DNA from: JALOAD01 sp023228995 [NCBI: Candidatus Muiribacterium halophilum]
Lineage (GTDB): Bacteria; Muiribacteriota; Muiribacteriia; Muiribacteriales
DNA length: 26,920 nucleotides
Assembly (NCBI GenBank): GCA_023228995.1
Contig: JALOAD010000044.1
Location: 1 to 26,920, forward strand
Direction: 5' to 3'
Shown here piece after piece: positions 1 through 7,191 of the stretch (the stretch's first letter is position 1; the number at the start of each line of letters is the position of its first letter). The notes under the pieces are model-generated. The model saw only the letters and a list, made by a program, of their open reading frames with translations. It had not been told where the DNA came from and did not search any database. Position numbers and translations under genes: made by a program.

Positions 1-664
1 CTTTTGCTATTAATTTATTGCTATATTGATTTATAGATTTAACTGGTTTACCATTTATTATAAAAGGTTTAGAATCTGGGTTATTATAACTAACTGTCAT
101 TAAGTTATTTACACCTAAATCTATCGCGGCTACTCTATCATTATACTCTAACATCTCTACATCTTTAATACCATAAACAGTTTCAATTATATATTGGTTA
201 TTTCTAGGCACAATCCTAACTTGTTTTATGCTATCTACAGGTATGTCATGAGGATCAAGCCATATATTAGTCATTGAAAGTTTGATTCTTTTAGTTTTCT
301 TAAAATCTTTTTTATTTATAGATCCTTTTTCGTAAGTGACTATAAATCTACCATCAAATTTATCTAGATAGCCAGGTATTTTAGCATTTTTATAACCTTT
401 ATCTTTTAATCTAAAGAAAGATTTATAATTTTTCAAGACTAACATAAGTATTTGATTACCAACCTTAGCAGGTAAAGCTTTATAATCAGGTAAATGTTTA
501 ATTATTGGATATGGGTTACTTAACATTTTACCAGTTTCAAAATGATGCTGTCTTATTACATAAAGTATTGAATTATAAAGATTTTTACTTAAAAAAGATA
601 ACTCATCACACTCATTATATAATGGGTGTTTCTTATCTATTATCTCTCTTTTAACTAAATCCAT
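1..664 (-). CDS. tnpB: TnpB-like RNA-guided nuclease (IS200/IS605 OrfB), N-terminal part, cut by window edge
   Basis: Translating from the ATG at 664 gives 221 codons that stay open to the window edge, so the C-terminal half lies outside. Residues 179-186 read AAIDLGVN, the first RuvC motif of TnpB/OrfB, with the catalytic Asp at about 182. It is followed by NGKPVKSINQY, typical of the family. The first 175 residues are the Lys/Tyr-rich RNA-binding (WED/REC-like) part. TnpB is an RNA-guided DNA nuclease that helps IS200/IS605 transposons persist. No TnpA gene is visible, so the element may be TnpB-only or TnpA may lie outside. The gene faces the same way as its neighbours and sits after an unknown 74-residue gene. 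The family call is firm. Intactness and activity cannot be judged. Confidence 0.88.
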   Translation of the reverse strand, partial: MDLVKREIIDKKHPLYNECDELSFLSKNLYNSILYVIRQHHFETGKMLSNPYPIIKHLPDYKALPAKVGNQILMLVLKNYKSFFRLKDKGYKNAKIPGYLDKFDGRFIVTYEKGSINKKDFKKTKRIKLSMTNIWLDPHDIPVDSIKQVRIVPRNNQYIIETVYGIKDVEMLEYNDRVAAIDLGVNNLMTVSYNNPDSKPFIINGKPVKSINQYSNKLIAK

Positions 665-715
665 ATACTATATATTAAATATTTATTCTCTCTTTTAACT
701 TTTTATTTGGTCATT

Positions 716-940
716 TCAATTATTTATTGTATATTTACATACTGCTATCATTTGATATGATTTTATATCAAATATTATCGTTATAAGGGACTTGTAAAAA
801 CACCTAAACATTAAAATATCATCTGGTGAATATACCATACAGTTATCATATATTTTTCTATTTTTTGGTACTCTATATCTATGATCTAAATCATCAGATT
901 TTATTTTTTTGTTCATACGATAATGTGATCTTCTACTCAT
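716..940 (-). CDS. Small hypothetical protein (74 aa)
   Basis: A basic 74-residue frame. Its ATG (938-940) overlaps the stop of the upstream nusG-like gene (940-942) as TAATG, an arrangement that usually means translational coupling. The N-terminal half is rich in Lys and Arg. A short stretch, VYSPDDILMFRC, resembles a motif I associate with small phage proteins, but I cannot name a family. The C-terminal third looks less gene-like and could be frameshifted. There is no signal peptide or membrane segment. Support comes from the coupled start and shared strand, not from homology. Confidence 0.5.
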   Translation of the reverse strand: MSRRSHYRMNKKIKSDDLDHRYRVPKNRKIYDNCMVYSPDDILMFRCFYKSLITIIFDIKSYQMIAVCKYTINN

Positions 941-1488
941 TAAATCTTACTAATTTCTTGTATATGTAAATCTACTATGGTTTCACGACCAAATACCATT
1001 ACAATAATTTTTACTTTATCATTATCTATTTTTTCCACTACTCCATTAAAACTCTTGAAAGGACCATTAGTGATTATTATATTTTCCCCCTTTAGATACT
1101 TGTTACCTTTTTCTACTTTGGTATTTATTTCTTTTTGGACACCTACCATACGTTCTATATCAGCATTTGGTATTATTTGTGGTTTTTTATTTCGATCTGT
1201 TAATAATCCACTAACTCCTTCTAAGTATTTAATAAAATGATTCAATTCACTAATTGAAGTAGTTTCTACAAATACATAACCTGGATACATAATTTTATCT
1301 TTGTGAATTTTCTTACCATTTTTAAGATAATATGATTTCTCAATTGGTACAACAACTCTATCTATTTTTCCAATTAGGTCTCCTTGTTCACCTTCTTTAA
1401 TTAATTTTTCACTAACTTTTTTTTCATGATTTGCTATGGTTCTTACTATACACCACACCTTTGTTTTACATTCTTTTAATATTTCCAT
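940..1488 (-). CDS. nusG: NusG-like transcription elongation/antitermination factor
   Basis: 182 residues, the usual NusG size. The NGN domain covers about 9-118: it opens with VWCIVRTIANHEKKV and contains the strongly conserved MYPGYVFVE at 67-75. The C-terminal KOW domain is at about 134-170 (GPFKSFNGVVEKID, then VFGRETIVDL). NusG binds the clamp helices of RNA polymerase and controls pausing and termination. A phage copy may act as a specialised antiterminator (RfaH/LoaP type) for long phage operons, but nothing here separates that from a general NusG. The gene begins one base after the preceding minus-strand gene ends and its stop overlaps the next start, so it sits inside an operon. Confidence 0.92.
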   Translation of the reverse strand: MEILKECKTKVWCIVRTIANHEKKVSEKLIKEGEQGDLIGKIDRVVVPIEKSYYLKNGKKIHKDKIMYPGYVFVETTSISELNHFIKYLEGVSGLLTDRNKKPQIIPNADIERMVGVQKEINTKVEKGNKYLKGENIIITNGPFKSFNGVVEKIDNDKVKIIVMVFGRETIVDLHIQEISKI

Positions 1489-1489
1489 T

Positions 1490-1876
1490 TTAATTTGATT
1501 TTTTTAACCATTTTAATTCTTCTAATATAAAATCTTTATTAATTTTTATTAGATAATCTAAATCTACATCCTTTATATGTAGATTTTGTAATAAAAGTTT
1601 ATAATCTTTATCATTTAATTCAGATTTTTCTGCTTTTTCACTTTTAGACCAAAACCAACTTGGATATGGTTGTGTTTTCATAAAATTGTACCACAAATCC
1701 ATAGCAGTAATTTTGTCTATTGCTTTATTATTAAGTAAATATGCTTTTTCTGGATATTTTTTTGAAAAATATCTATTAAAAATGAAAAAACATGATTCTT
1801 TCTCACTATCTGGTATATTTACCCAATCATTTTTTTTATTAAACATAGCATTTGCTACAAGTCTTAAATCAGCCAT
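1490..1876 (-). CDS. Probable phage clamp-loader small subunit (T4 gp62-like)
   Basis: About 128 residues. I use the ATG at 1876 rather than the TTG one codon upstream. The segment FNRYFSKKYPEKAYLLN, then AMDLWYNFMK and PYPSWFWSK, follows the layout of short phage clamp-loader A subunits (gp62 family): a Ser/Pro-containing helix, an Asp-rich aromatic helix, then a basic Phe/Trp-rich turn. In T4, gp62 works with gp44 to load the sliding clamp gp45. No gp44 or gp45 is visible here, but RNase H lies just upstream and a gp32-like protein elsewhere. This is a pattern-memory call without an alignment. The alternative is an unknown replication-associated protein. Confidence 0.45.
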   Translation of the reverse strand: MADLRLVANAMFNKKNDWVNIPDSEKESCFFIFNRYFSKKYPEKAYLLNNKAIDKITAMDLWYNFMKTQPYPSWFWSKSEKAEKSELNDKDYKLLLQNLHIKDVDLDYLIKINKDFILEELKWLKKSN

Positions 1877-1879
1877 CAA

Positions 1880-2033
1880 TTAAGTTATTAATTTTATAAT
1901 CTCTATATAATACAAAATTCAATAAATTAAATAATTAATCATAAAAAGTATAGCTTAAAACCATGCTTTTCGATGTTGAATTTTGTCGGAAAACATTAAA
2001 TTTATGTAATTTCATTACATCATCTAATGAAAC
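1880..2033. other. Gene-free stretch with a small hairpin
   Basis: No credible frame on either strand. It contains the shared element at 1893-1911 and a 7-bp hairpin at 2004-2020 (ATGTAAT, loop TTC, ATTACAT) just downstream of the orphan frame at 2034-2225. The hairpin lacks a clear T-tract, so I do not call it a terminator. Confidence 0.4.
1893..1911 (-). repeat. 19-base shared element, copy 1
   Basis: On the minus strand this reads ATTATATAGAGATTATAAA and lies 17 bases upstream of the clamp-loader-like start. An identical 19-mer occurs at 9801-9819, also on the minus strand and ahead of a gene block. It could be a phage promoter, the start of a conserved leader or a protein-binding site. 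Confidence 0.45.
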
Positions 2034-2225
2034 TCAATATTTCAATTTCAAGTTTTTTGTGTCACTAAAGAATTTCTTCCAATCTGTATATTTAGTAGCC
2101 ATTTCCTTCCATTGGTGTTTCACCACCAGAGTTGGATAAAAGCCTTTAGTATTTTTCTTTATTCTATATTCATAACCCCAACAGGCAATTTCTATAGAGG
2201 CATTAACTACATCAGTATAATCATA
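2034..2225 (-). pseudogene. Orphan 63-codon reading frame without a start codon
   Basis: Immediately after the double stop (TAA TAA) of the 2229-2666 gene, the same frame stays open for 63 codons in a protein-like sequence containing ACWGYEYRIKK and VKHQWKEM before a TGA. Four Trp residues and balanced amino acid use suggest real coding history in this AT-rich DNA. There is no ATG near the front; the first is at about codon 41. It may be the 3' remnant of a deleted gene, or a gene with a rare start. I recognise no family. Confidence 0.4.
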
Positions 2226-2228
2226 TTA

Positions 2229-2666
2229 TTACTCTTCATATATTAAATTTGCTTCAATTAACATTTTTTCCATTATATTAAAATAACTTTCACCAAATAT
2301 AATAATCAATTCTTCTTTTGTGAAAGAAATATCTTTATTTATTTTTTCCTTTGAAATAAAAGTACCATCCTCTAATTCATATTCAAAATCACATGTCATA
2401 TAATTATAATATTCATTAACTATCTTCAACCTAAATTTTCTAAGATTAAAAATTTTATCTTTTATAATAAGTAATTCTTTTTTGATCTTATCTTTGGTCT
2501 TAACAGACATTTTTTCCGGAAGATGTCCAATTGTTGATGAAACATCAACCAAATAACAACAAAATGCATAAATTGATAAAATTTTCTTTATAGTATCATT
2601 TTTAATACCAATGCATTCTATCACAGGAGACCATATTTTAATTATATCTTGTACTTTATTTACCAT
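2229..2666 (-). CDS. Hypothetical protein (145 aa), coupled to RNase H
   Basis: 145 residues, mostly helical in appearance. The centre is Lys-rich (about 60-85) and the end acidic (IEANLIYEE). Its start lies seven bases inside the end of the RNase H gene, so the two are very likely co-transcribed and coupled. It has no signal peptide or clear membrane helix and no motif I recognise. Position next to RNase H suggests a replication-region accessory, which is inference from neighbours only. It ends in two consecutive stop codons, followed by the orphan frame. Confidence 0.7.
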   Translation of the reverse strand: MVNKVQDIIKIWSPVIECIGIKNDTIKKILSIYAFCCYLVDVSSTIGHLPEKMSVKTKDKIKKELLIIKDKIFNLRKFRLKIVNEYYNYMTCDFEYELEDGTFISKEKINKDISFTKEELIIIFGESYFNIMEKMLIEANLIYEE

Positions 2667-3655
2667 GGTAGTATGTCTTTTTTTCTAAATTTATTATATA
2701 CATTTTCCATAATTTCAACTATATCTTCTGGTAGATTATCCATTCTAAGATCAATTAATCTTACATTAGATATAATATTATTTACTATTCCAGACATTTC
2801 ATTTTTTGATAATTTTTTCTTTTCTATGATTAAATCTGCAATATTTTCATATAAATCTGGATCATTTAAATTAACTTCACCAAATTCAGAAATATAATTA
2901 TCATATATTGATTTAGCACCAGCATCACCAATCCCTCTTTTTTTATCATTCTTAATCTGTGTATAAACCGAACTTATATTATCTGAACTATCTCCCTTAA
3001 TGATTTTTATAATCAAAGATTCAATAGCATCAATCTCAAATACCTCATATTTCTTAATAAACCTATTAATCATTAATAAAAAATCAGTATTATCATTTAG
3101 ATTGAATATATCATCAGATTGCAAATTATTCACCTTATTTAAGAAAATTTGATAATTCTTTGGTAAAAATAATTTTTCTTTATTAAACATTTCATTTGAC
3201 ATCATATTAATATATAAAGGTTCTAAACTATATGATACTAATTGTTTTATATCATAATCATTAGATATTATAATTGTAGATCTACCTTTTCTATTTGCTT
3301 TATGTACTAAAAAACTAATAAAATCATCACCCTCTACTAAAGGAGCTTCTAATACCTTAATTGTATCCTTAATGCTATCCTTAAACTCACTATAAGCAAT
3401 ATACACAAAATCCCAATCTATATCTGTGTCTTTCTTTCTTTTTCCTTTATAATCCGTACTATATTGTTTTCTCCAAGATTTCTCTTTTGAATCAGATACT
3501 AAATATATATTGGTGAATGGAAACCATTTCCTATAATTATTTACTGAATTTTCTAAGGCTTTATGTAAAGAACCATATAATAAATTATTTTTATGTAAAG
3601 TAAAAACTAATTTACTCAATAAATAATTTCCATCTATTATTAAATCACATACCAT
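2660..3655 (-). CDS. rnh: 5'-3' flap endonuclease / RNase H (T4 Rnh / FEN-1 family)
   Basis: 331 residues, close to T4 RNase H (about 305). Acidic metal-binding motifs appear in family order: DLIIDGN at 4-10, the helical-arch-like basic stretch SWRKQYSTDYKGKRKK at 60-75, EGDD at 108-111, SNDYD at 131-135 and KGDSSDN at 220-226. A helix-hairpin-helix-like GIGDAGAKSI follows at 241-250 and binds duplex DNA in relatives. The enzyme removes RNA primers and 5' flaps during Okazaki fragment maturation. The downstream gene overlaps it by 7 bases. All catalytic acids look present, so I expect it to be active. Confidence 0.93.
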   Translation of the reverse strand: MVCDLIIDGNYLLSKLVFTLHKNNLLYGSLHKALENSVNNYRKWFPFTNIYLVSDSKEKSWRKQYSTDYKGKRKKDTDIDWDFVYIAYSEFKDSIKDTIKVLEAPLVEGDDFISFLVHKANRKGRSTIIISNDYDIKQLVSYSLEPLYINMMSNEMFNKEKLFLPKNYQIFLNKVNNLQSDDIFNLNDNTDFLLMINRFIKKYEVFEIDAIESLIIKIIKGDSSDNISSVYTQIKNDKKRGIGDAGAKSIYDNYISEFGEVNLNDPDLYENIADLIIEKKKLSKNEMSGIVNNIISNVRLIDLRMDNLPEDIVEIMENVYNKFRKKDILPW

Positions 3656-3692
3656 ATTGATATTTTTATTTTTTAGTTATACATAAAAAGTA

Positions 3693-3715
3693 AAAGAAGG
3701 TTTTTAATCTTCTTT
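3693..3715 (-). terminator. Weak hairpin at the end of the 169-aa gene
   Basis: AAAGAAGGTT (3693-3702) pairs with AATCTTCTTT (3706-3715), ten pairs with one G-T and a 3-base loop. It overlaps the stop of the minus-strand gene at 3704-4213. The following T content on that strand is moderate. Confidence 0.4.
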
Positions 3716-4213
3716 CACTAATTTGTCAATTATTTTATCCCTCTTTAACATTTTTAGTCTTTTCTCAATGAAGTCTTCCAAATCACATACAACTGGACCA
3801 TTGTTTTTCTTAAATTCCCTATAATATGATTCCCCTAATACATTAAGAATTGCTATAAATGAAACAAAATCTGTACTTGGATATACTGATAATTCAATAT
3901 CTTCTCCTAATATATGATATATGAAATTATTTGTTACTGTATAAGGTGGTGCATAAGAAATTTTAGTACCAGTACCAGTAGTAGTAGTAGTTATTGATGA
4001 ACATGATGTTGTTATTCCACTACTATAACTATTACTAGTATAACTATTACTAGTATAAGCATTATATAATGAATCAATATCCAATTCTCCAATACCATTT
4101 TTATCTAAAATATCTTTATCAATATCAGTTGTATATTCTTTAATAATAGATATATGATCATCAGATATTCCTTTATTTAGTCCATTCTCTTTATTTTTTT
4201 TCAATTGCTTCAT
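3704..4213 (-). CDS. Hypothetical protein with Ser/Thr-rich linker (169 aa)
   Basis: A Lys/Asp-rich front is followed by a low-complexity block at about 55-85 made of repeated YTSNS units and a run of Thr and Ser, encoded by short direct DNA repeats near 3965-4060. A conserved-looking C-terminal domain then contains YHILGEDIELSVY, ILNVLGESYYREF and a basic end, MLKRDKIIDKL. The same C-terminal pattern recurs in the broken frame immediately upstream (4216-4477), so this belongs to a small tandem family. Function unknown. The Thr/Ser linker could vary in length by slippage. Confidence 0.7.
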   Translation of the reverse strand: MKQLKKNKENGLNKGISDDHISIIKEYTTDIDKDILDKNGIGELDIDSLYNAYTSNSYTSNSYSSGITTSCSSITTTTTGTGTKISYAPPYTVTNNFIYHILGEDIELSVYPSTDFVSFIAILNVLGESYYREFKKNNGPVVCDLEDFIEKRLKMLKRDKIIDKLVKED

Positions 4214-4215
4214 AT

Positions 4216-4477
4216 TTATTCTTTTATTTTTATTATATCTTCAATTAATTTATTTCTGAACAATCTAACTAAATGACATCTAATTCTACCTGTATATAAA
4301 TATGATTAATCTTTAATTGCTTGTAATATGGCTTACCTAAAACATTAATCATGTAAATCATATGTGTTATATTTCAGATATATCAAATTCAACTAATTCA
4401 CCTAAAACATTATATTTTAATTGTTCTTTATTATATGTAGATGTACCATTATAATAACTATTGTACATTAATTTCAT
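4216..4477 (-). pseudogene. Decayed tandem paralogue of the 169-aa gene
   Basis: From the ATG at 4477 the frame gives about 36 codons ending near YNVLGELVEFDISEI. Other frames then continue the same protein pattern: MINVLGKPYYKQLKI, then RLFRNKLIEDIIKIKE, stopping at 4216-4218. These match the downstream neighbour's YHILGEDIELSV, ILNVLGESYYREF and RLKMLKRDKIIDKL in the same order. The Ser/Thr linker is reduced to a short Tyr/Asn/Ser stretch. At least two frameshifts or stops are needed, so it is a broken copy from a tandem duplication. Confidence 0.65.
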
Positions 4478-4512
4478 ATTTTTTATTATATAAATTAAAA
4501 AAAATAAGTTTA

Positions 4513-5031
4513 TTAAAATAGTAATTCATTTTTTCGCAATTCAGAATTCTTACCAAACCAAATATCTAATGATTTTTTAGATAAATCATCTTTTACAATT
4601 AAAGTCAATTTTGGATTATGTATAATATCTTTATACTCATCATCAACTAGTGAGGCTAAACCCTTCTTATATTCAATATTATATAGTTTAACATCATTAG
4701 TTTTTACCCAATTATCATATTCTATCTGATTATAAAAAAATAATTTATTTTTACCTTTTTTATGTTCAGCTACAACAATGGGTGTTTCAACTTTATATAT
4801 CATCTTATTATCAAACAACTCTGGCCAATACTTATGAAAAAAGTTTAATAGCAAACCAGCTATGGCATTACCATCACAATTATGACTTAATATTAAATCA
4901 TTTTCACCCACTATATAAAAAGTATGATCATCCTCTACTTCTATATCTATAAACTTTTTAATACCATCATATCTTTGTATAGATTCAGGTTTAACCAATT
5001 TATAATCACTTAAATTTATATTCATTTTCAT
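4513..5031 (-). CDS. Split-intein C-half fused to C-terminal part of phage topoisomerase II large subunit
   Basis: 172 residues. Residues 1-51 are an intein C-terminal half: FIDIEVEDDHTFYIVGE is block F, and it ends LILSHN with Cys52 as the +1 nucleophile. Residues 52-172 match the TOPRIM-to-end part of T4-type topoisomerase large subunits (T4 gp60): DGNAIAGLLLNFFHKYWPEL, an ETPIVVAEHKKGK segment, the KGLASL turn and a closing NSELRKN. Trans-splicing to the middle piece (6470-7099) would rebuild DAD-C-DG, the metal-binding TOPRIM motif. The topoisomerase cuts and passes DNA during replication. A methyltransferase gene separates the two halves. This product alone cannot be a working topoisomerase because it lacks the first Asp residues. 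Confidence 0.9.
   Translation of the reverse strand: MKMNINLSDYKLVKPESIQRYDGIKKFIDIEVEDDHTFYIVGENDLILSHNCDGNAIAGLLLNFFHKYWPELFDNKMIYKVETPIVVAEHKKGKNKLFFYNQIEYDNWVKTNDVKLYNIEYKKGLASLVDDEYKDIIHNPKLTLIVKDDLSKKSLDIWFGKNSELRKNELLF
4879..5031 (-). other. Intein C-half, topoisomerase split site 2
   Basis: 51 codons ending in the canonical His-Asn before the extein Cys. Its predicted partner is the N-half at 6470-6745. Confidence 0.87.
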
Positions 5032-5056
5032 ATATAATATTGTTTTTTATTTTTGT

Positions 5057-6457
5057 TTATTTAAGGTTAAAATTTAAGTAATCCTCAATATCTTTTGAAT
5101 TAAATGTATAATAACCTCCACTTTTATATTTTTTAAGTATCTTTATATATTTGATAAAATTTTCACTTTTAATTATATTAGATATAACATTAAAATCTTG
5201 ATTAGTAATTATATATAAACCACTATATACTCCACTATTTTTTGGTACAATGTTCAATTTTATAGAATTAAGATCTTTAATTAATGTATTAATAGATATT
5301 TTATCTATATTTGTATCATTAAGTGCTTGTGTTCTACCATATAAATACCAGTTTTTATTCTCTTTTTCAGTTTTACCTTTTAATAATGTGTTTTTATTAA
5401 AATTTAGATAATCTTTTATTTTGTCAAATGAAAAAATAAAATCTTTATCTAATGGTTTACCTATATCATCATATGGATAGAAACATCTATACCATTTTCC
5501 AGTTGATGCTTTAATAATTGGTATAGTAAGTTCATAAAAAGGCAATTCATTAATGAAAATACTATCAGCTAATGTAGCATAGCCATTCTTAACTTTCACA
5601 GATTTAGTATTATTATTTTTAATATTTCTTATTATATCTAAGTCTATTTTAGAACCTAAATAAAAAATATCATCTATAATACAATCACTAATTGACAATC
5701 TATCGATAAATATTTTATTATTTTCACCAAAACCATAATAATCAAAAGTATCACCATTATAAGTTTTATCAAAATAAGTAATAATAACATAAGTGGTAGC
5801 ATTATTGAAAATTTGATTGTGTGCCAGATCAATCACTCCAACTAATTTTTTAGATTCTTGTATATAATTACGAAAGTTTCTACCAGCTAAACTATTCATC
5901 CATGAACTAGGTGTAATATATGATAATTTACCATCATGATTTAGCATGTTAAAACCAATTTCATAAAATACTAAATATAAATCAATCATTCCACTCGATG
6001 CAAAATTAAATTGTTTAACATTATCATAATTAATATCTAAATTATGAACTCTAACATAAGGTGGGTTACCTACTACAAAATCCATCATATTATGATATTT
6101 TTTTATCAGTAATGTATCACCATTAATAACATCCCATTTTACATTAGTTAATCCATATTCACTTACTAAATTATTAAGTTTTTCTAAACATTTATTATAT
6201 GCTAGTATATCCATTTCAATACCATGTATATATGTTTCTAATTCGTGTTTTAATATAGTATTATTAGTATGATATTTTATATATTCTCTACAATATCTAT
6301 CTACTATTTTTATTAAAAAAGCACCATCACCACAACTATTATCTATAATATGTTTTTGTAAAATATCAGATTTATAATCAATATAATCTAACATAATATC
6401 TACTATATAATCTGGTGTGAATATTTGACCTTTTTGCTTTTTCCCTAAATTACTCAT
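5057..6457 (-). CDS. N6-adenine DNA methyltransferase (gamma class, TaqI/Eco57I-like)
   Basis: 466 residues. Motif X is GQIFTP (10-15), motif I is DNSCGDGAFL (39-48, binds S-adenosylmethionine) and catalytic motif IV is NPPY (131-134) preceded by FVVG. A C-terminal target-recognition region follows from about 280, including YLYGRTQAL and SGGYYTF as in Eco57I/TaqI-type enzymes. It should methylate adenine at a specific site, perhaps to shield phage DNA from host restriction. No endonuclease domain or partner restriction gene is visible. It sits exactly between the two halves of topoisomerase split intein 2, with 12 and 25 bases to its neighbours. That is the slot where fractured genes commonly hold a homing endonuclease. 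Confidence 0.9.
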   Translation of the reverse strand: MSNLGKKQKGQIFTPDYIVDIMLDYIDYKSDILQKHIIDNSCGDGAFLIKIVDRYCREYIKYHTNNTILKHELETYIHGIEMDILAYNKCLEKLNNLVSEYGLTNVKWDVINGDTLLIKKYHNMMDFVVGNPPYVRVHNLDINYDNVKQFNFASSGMIDLYLVFYEIGFNMLNHDGKLSYITPSSWMNSLAGRNFRNYIQESKKLVGVIDLAHNQIFNNATTYVIITYFDKTYNGDTFDYYGFGENNKIFIDRLSISDCIIDDIFYLGSKIDLDIIRNIKNNNTKSVKVKNGYATLADSIFINELPFYELTIPIIKASTGKWYRCFYPYDDIGKPLDKDFIFSFDKIKDYLNFNKNTLLKGKTEKENKNWYLYGRTQALNDTNIDKISINTLIKDLNSIKLNIVPKNSGVYSGLYIITNQDFNVISNIIKSENFIKYIKILKKYKSGGYYTFNSKDIEDYLNFNLK

Positions 6458-6469
6458 GCTTCAATTAAT

Positions 6470-6745
6470 TTATTTTTTCAACATTAAAAAGTCAGTATAT
6501 AATATATCTTTTGCTTCTATATCCATTACTTCACTATCTCTATAAATCAAAAGTCTATGATCCTCAGAACAACAAATTGTATTTCCACCTACTTTGATTA
6601 TAATATATTTAGATATATCTTTTTCTACTATATTTACTATTTTTTTATATTCATTTGTATGTGTTAATACCTCATCATTGTAAGTTATATCTTTTATAGG
6701 TTTAACACCATCTTTTGTCATAATCAAAGTATTTTCCTCTAAACA
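6470..6745 (-). other. Intein N-half, topoisomerase split site 2
   Basis: 91 codons: Cys1, block A (CLEENTLIMTKDGVKPI) and a block B with Ser-Glu-Asp-His in place of the usual Thr-x-x-His. The expected partner is the C-half at 4879-5031. Confidence 0.87.
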
Positions 6746-7099
6746 ATCAGCATCAACATAAAATAATATTTTTCCATATCTTAATGTTTTAGGATCAGCA
6801 ACTTGTCCAAGTTTCAACCCAATAGCAGCCATAATATTAACAATTTCTGTATTCTGTGCTAATTTTTGATTTCCTAGATCAGATACATTTAATACCTTAC
6901 CTCTTAAAGCAAAAGCCCCAATTGTTTGTGGATCTCTATATTTTCTTGCAGCACTGGAAGCAGAATTATGTGAAATTAACCCATTACTCAATAAAAAGCT
7001 CTGATCCATTTCTACTGATATATCAACCATATTAACATACTCTTTTGTATGTATAATATCTTCAATATCAACTAATTCTAAAAAATTTTCTACAATCAT
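6470..7099 (-). CDS. Topoisomerase II middle exon flanked by two different split-intein halves
   Basis: 209 residues in three parts. Residues 1-45 are an intein C-half ending GLISHN, with Ser46 as the +1 residue. Residues 46-118 are the topoisomerase large-subunit TOPRIM core: SASSAARKYRDPQ, FALRGKVLNV and LRYGKILFYVDAD. They align by eye with GyrB/T4 gp39 between EGD-SA and the DAD of DADxDG. Residues 119-209 are an intein N-half starting CLEENTLIMTKDG, with block B-like SEDH and a closing AKDIL. The protein must therefore splice at both ends: upstream to an ATPase-domain piece not in this window, and downstream to 4513-5031. All 73 extein residues lie between the two catalytic TOPRIM acid motifs. 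Domain assignment is firm; actual splicing is inferred. Confidence 0.9.
   Translation of the reverse strand: MIVENFLELVDIEDIIHTKEYVNMVDISVEMDQSFLLSNGLISHNSASSAARKYRDPQTIGAFALRGKVLNVSDLGNQKLAQNTEIVNIMAAIGLKLGQVADPKTLRYGKILFYVDADCLEENTLIMTKDGVKPIKDITYNDEVLTHTNEYKKIVNIVEKDISKYIIIKVGGNTICCSEDHRLLIYRDSEVMDIEAKDILYTDFLMLKK
6965..7099 (-). other. Intein C-half, topoisomerase split site 1
   Basis: 45 codons with block F-like VDISVEMDQSFLLSNG and terminal SHN before extein Ser. The usual block F His is replaced by Gln. Its N-half partner is absent from this window. Confidence 0.85.
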
Positions 7100-7100
7100 C

Positions 7101-7187
7101 TTATTTATTTATTTTATTTTTTATAAAATCTATATATTTATTTAATTTATCATATTCATTTGATCATATTTCAAATACTACAAAACC
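7101..7187 (-). pseudogene. Possible relic of a Vsr-like endonuclease C-terminus
   Basis: A 29-codon frame with one internal TGA reads GFVVFEI, stop, SNEYDKLNKYIDFI and ends two bases before the topoisomerase middle piece. Vsr/EDxHD-type endonucleases end with a similar strand (GY-x-V-x-R-x-W) followed by a helix, and TGG to TGA would explain the stop. The position matches that of the better-preserved endonuclease frame inside the IMP dehydrogenase split. Short and degenerate, so tentative. Confidence 0.33.
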
Positions 7188-7191
7188 CTAC

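Noticed and set aside
977-1240. 87-codon plus-strand frame
   Set aside because: It is the antisense of the NusG gene, whose motifs are unmistakable; the plus-strand translation is a hydrophobic shadow.
2649-2897. 82-codon plus-strand frame
   Set aside because: Antisense to the RNase H gene; the Phe/Ile/Ser composition is typical of reverse-strand shadows in AT-rich genes.
5057-6457. Methyltransferase as a full restriction-modification enzyme
   Set aside because: No nuclease motif (PD-ExK) seen before or after the methyltransferase motifs, and no neighbouring restriction gene.
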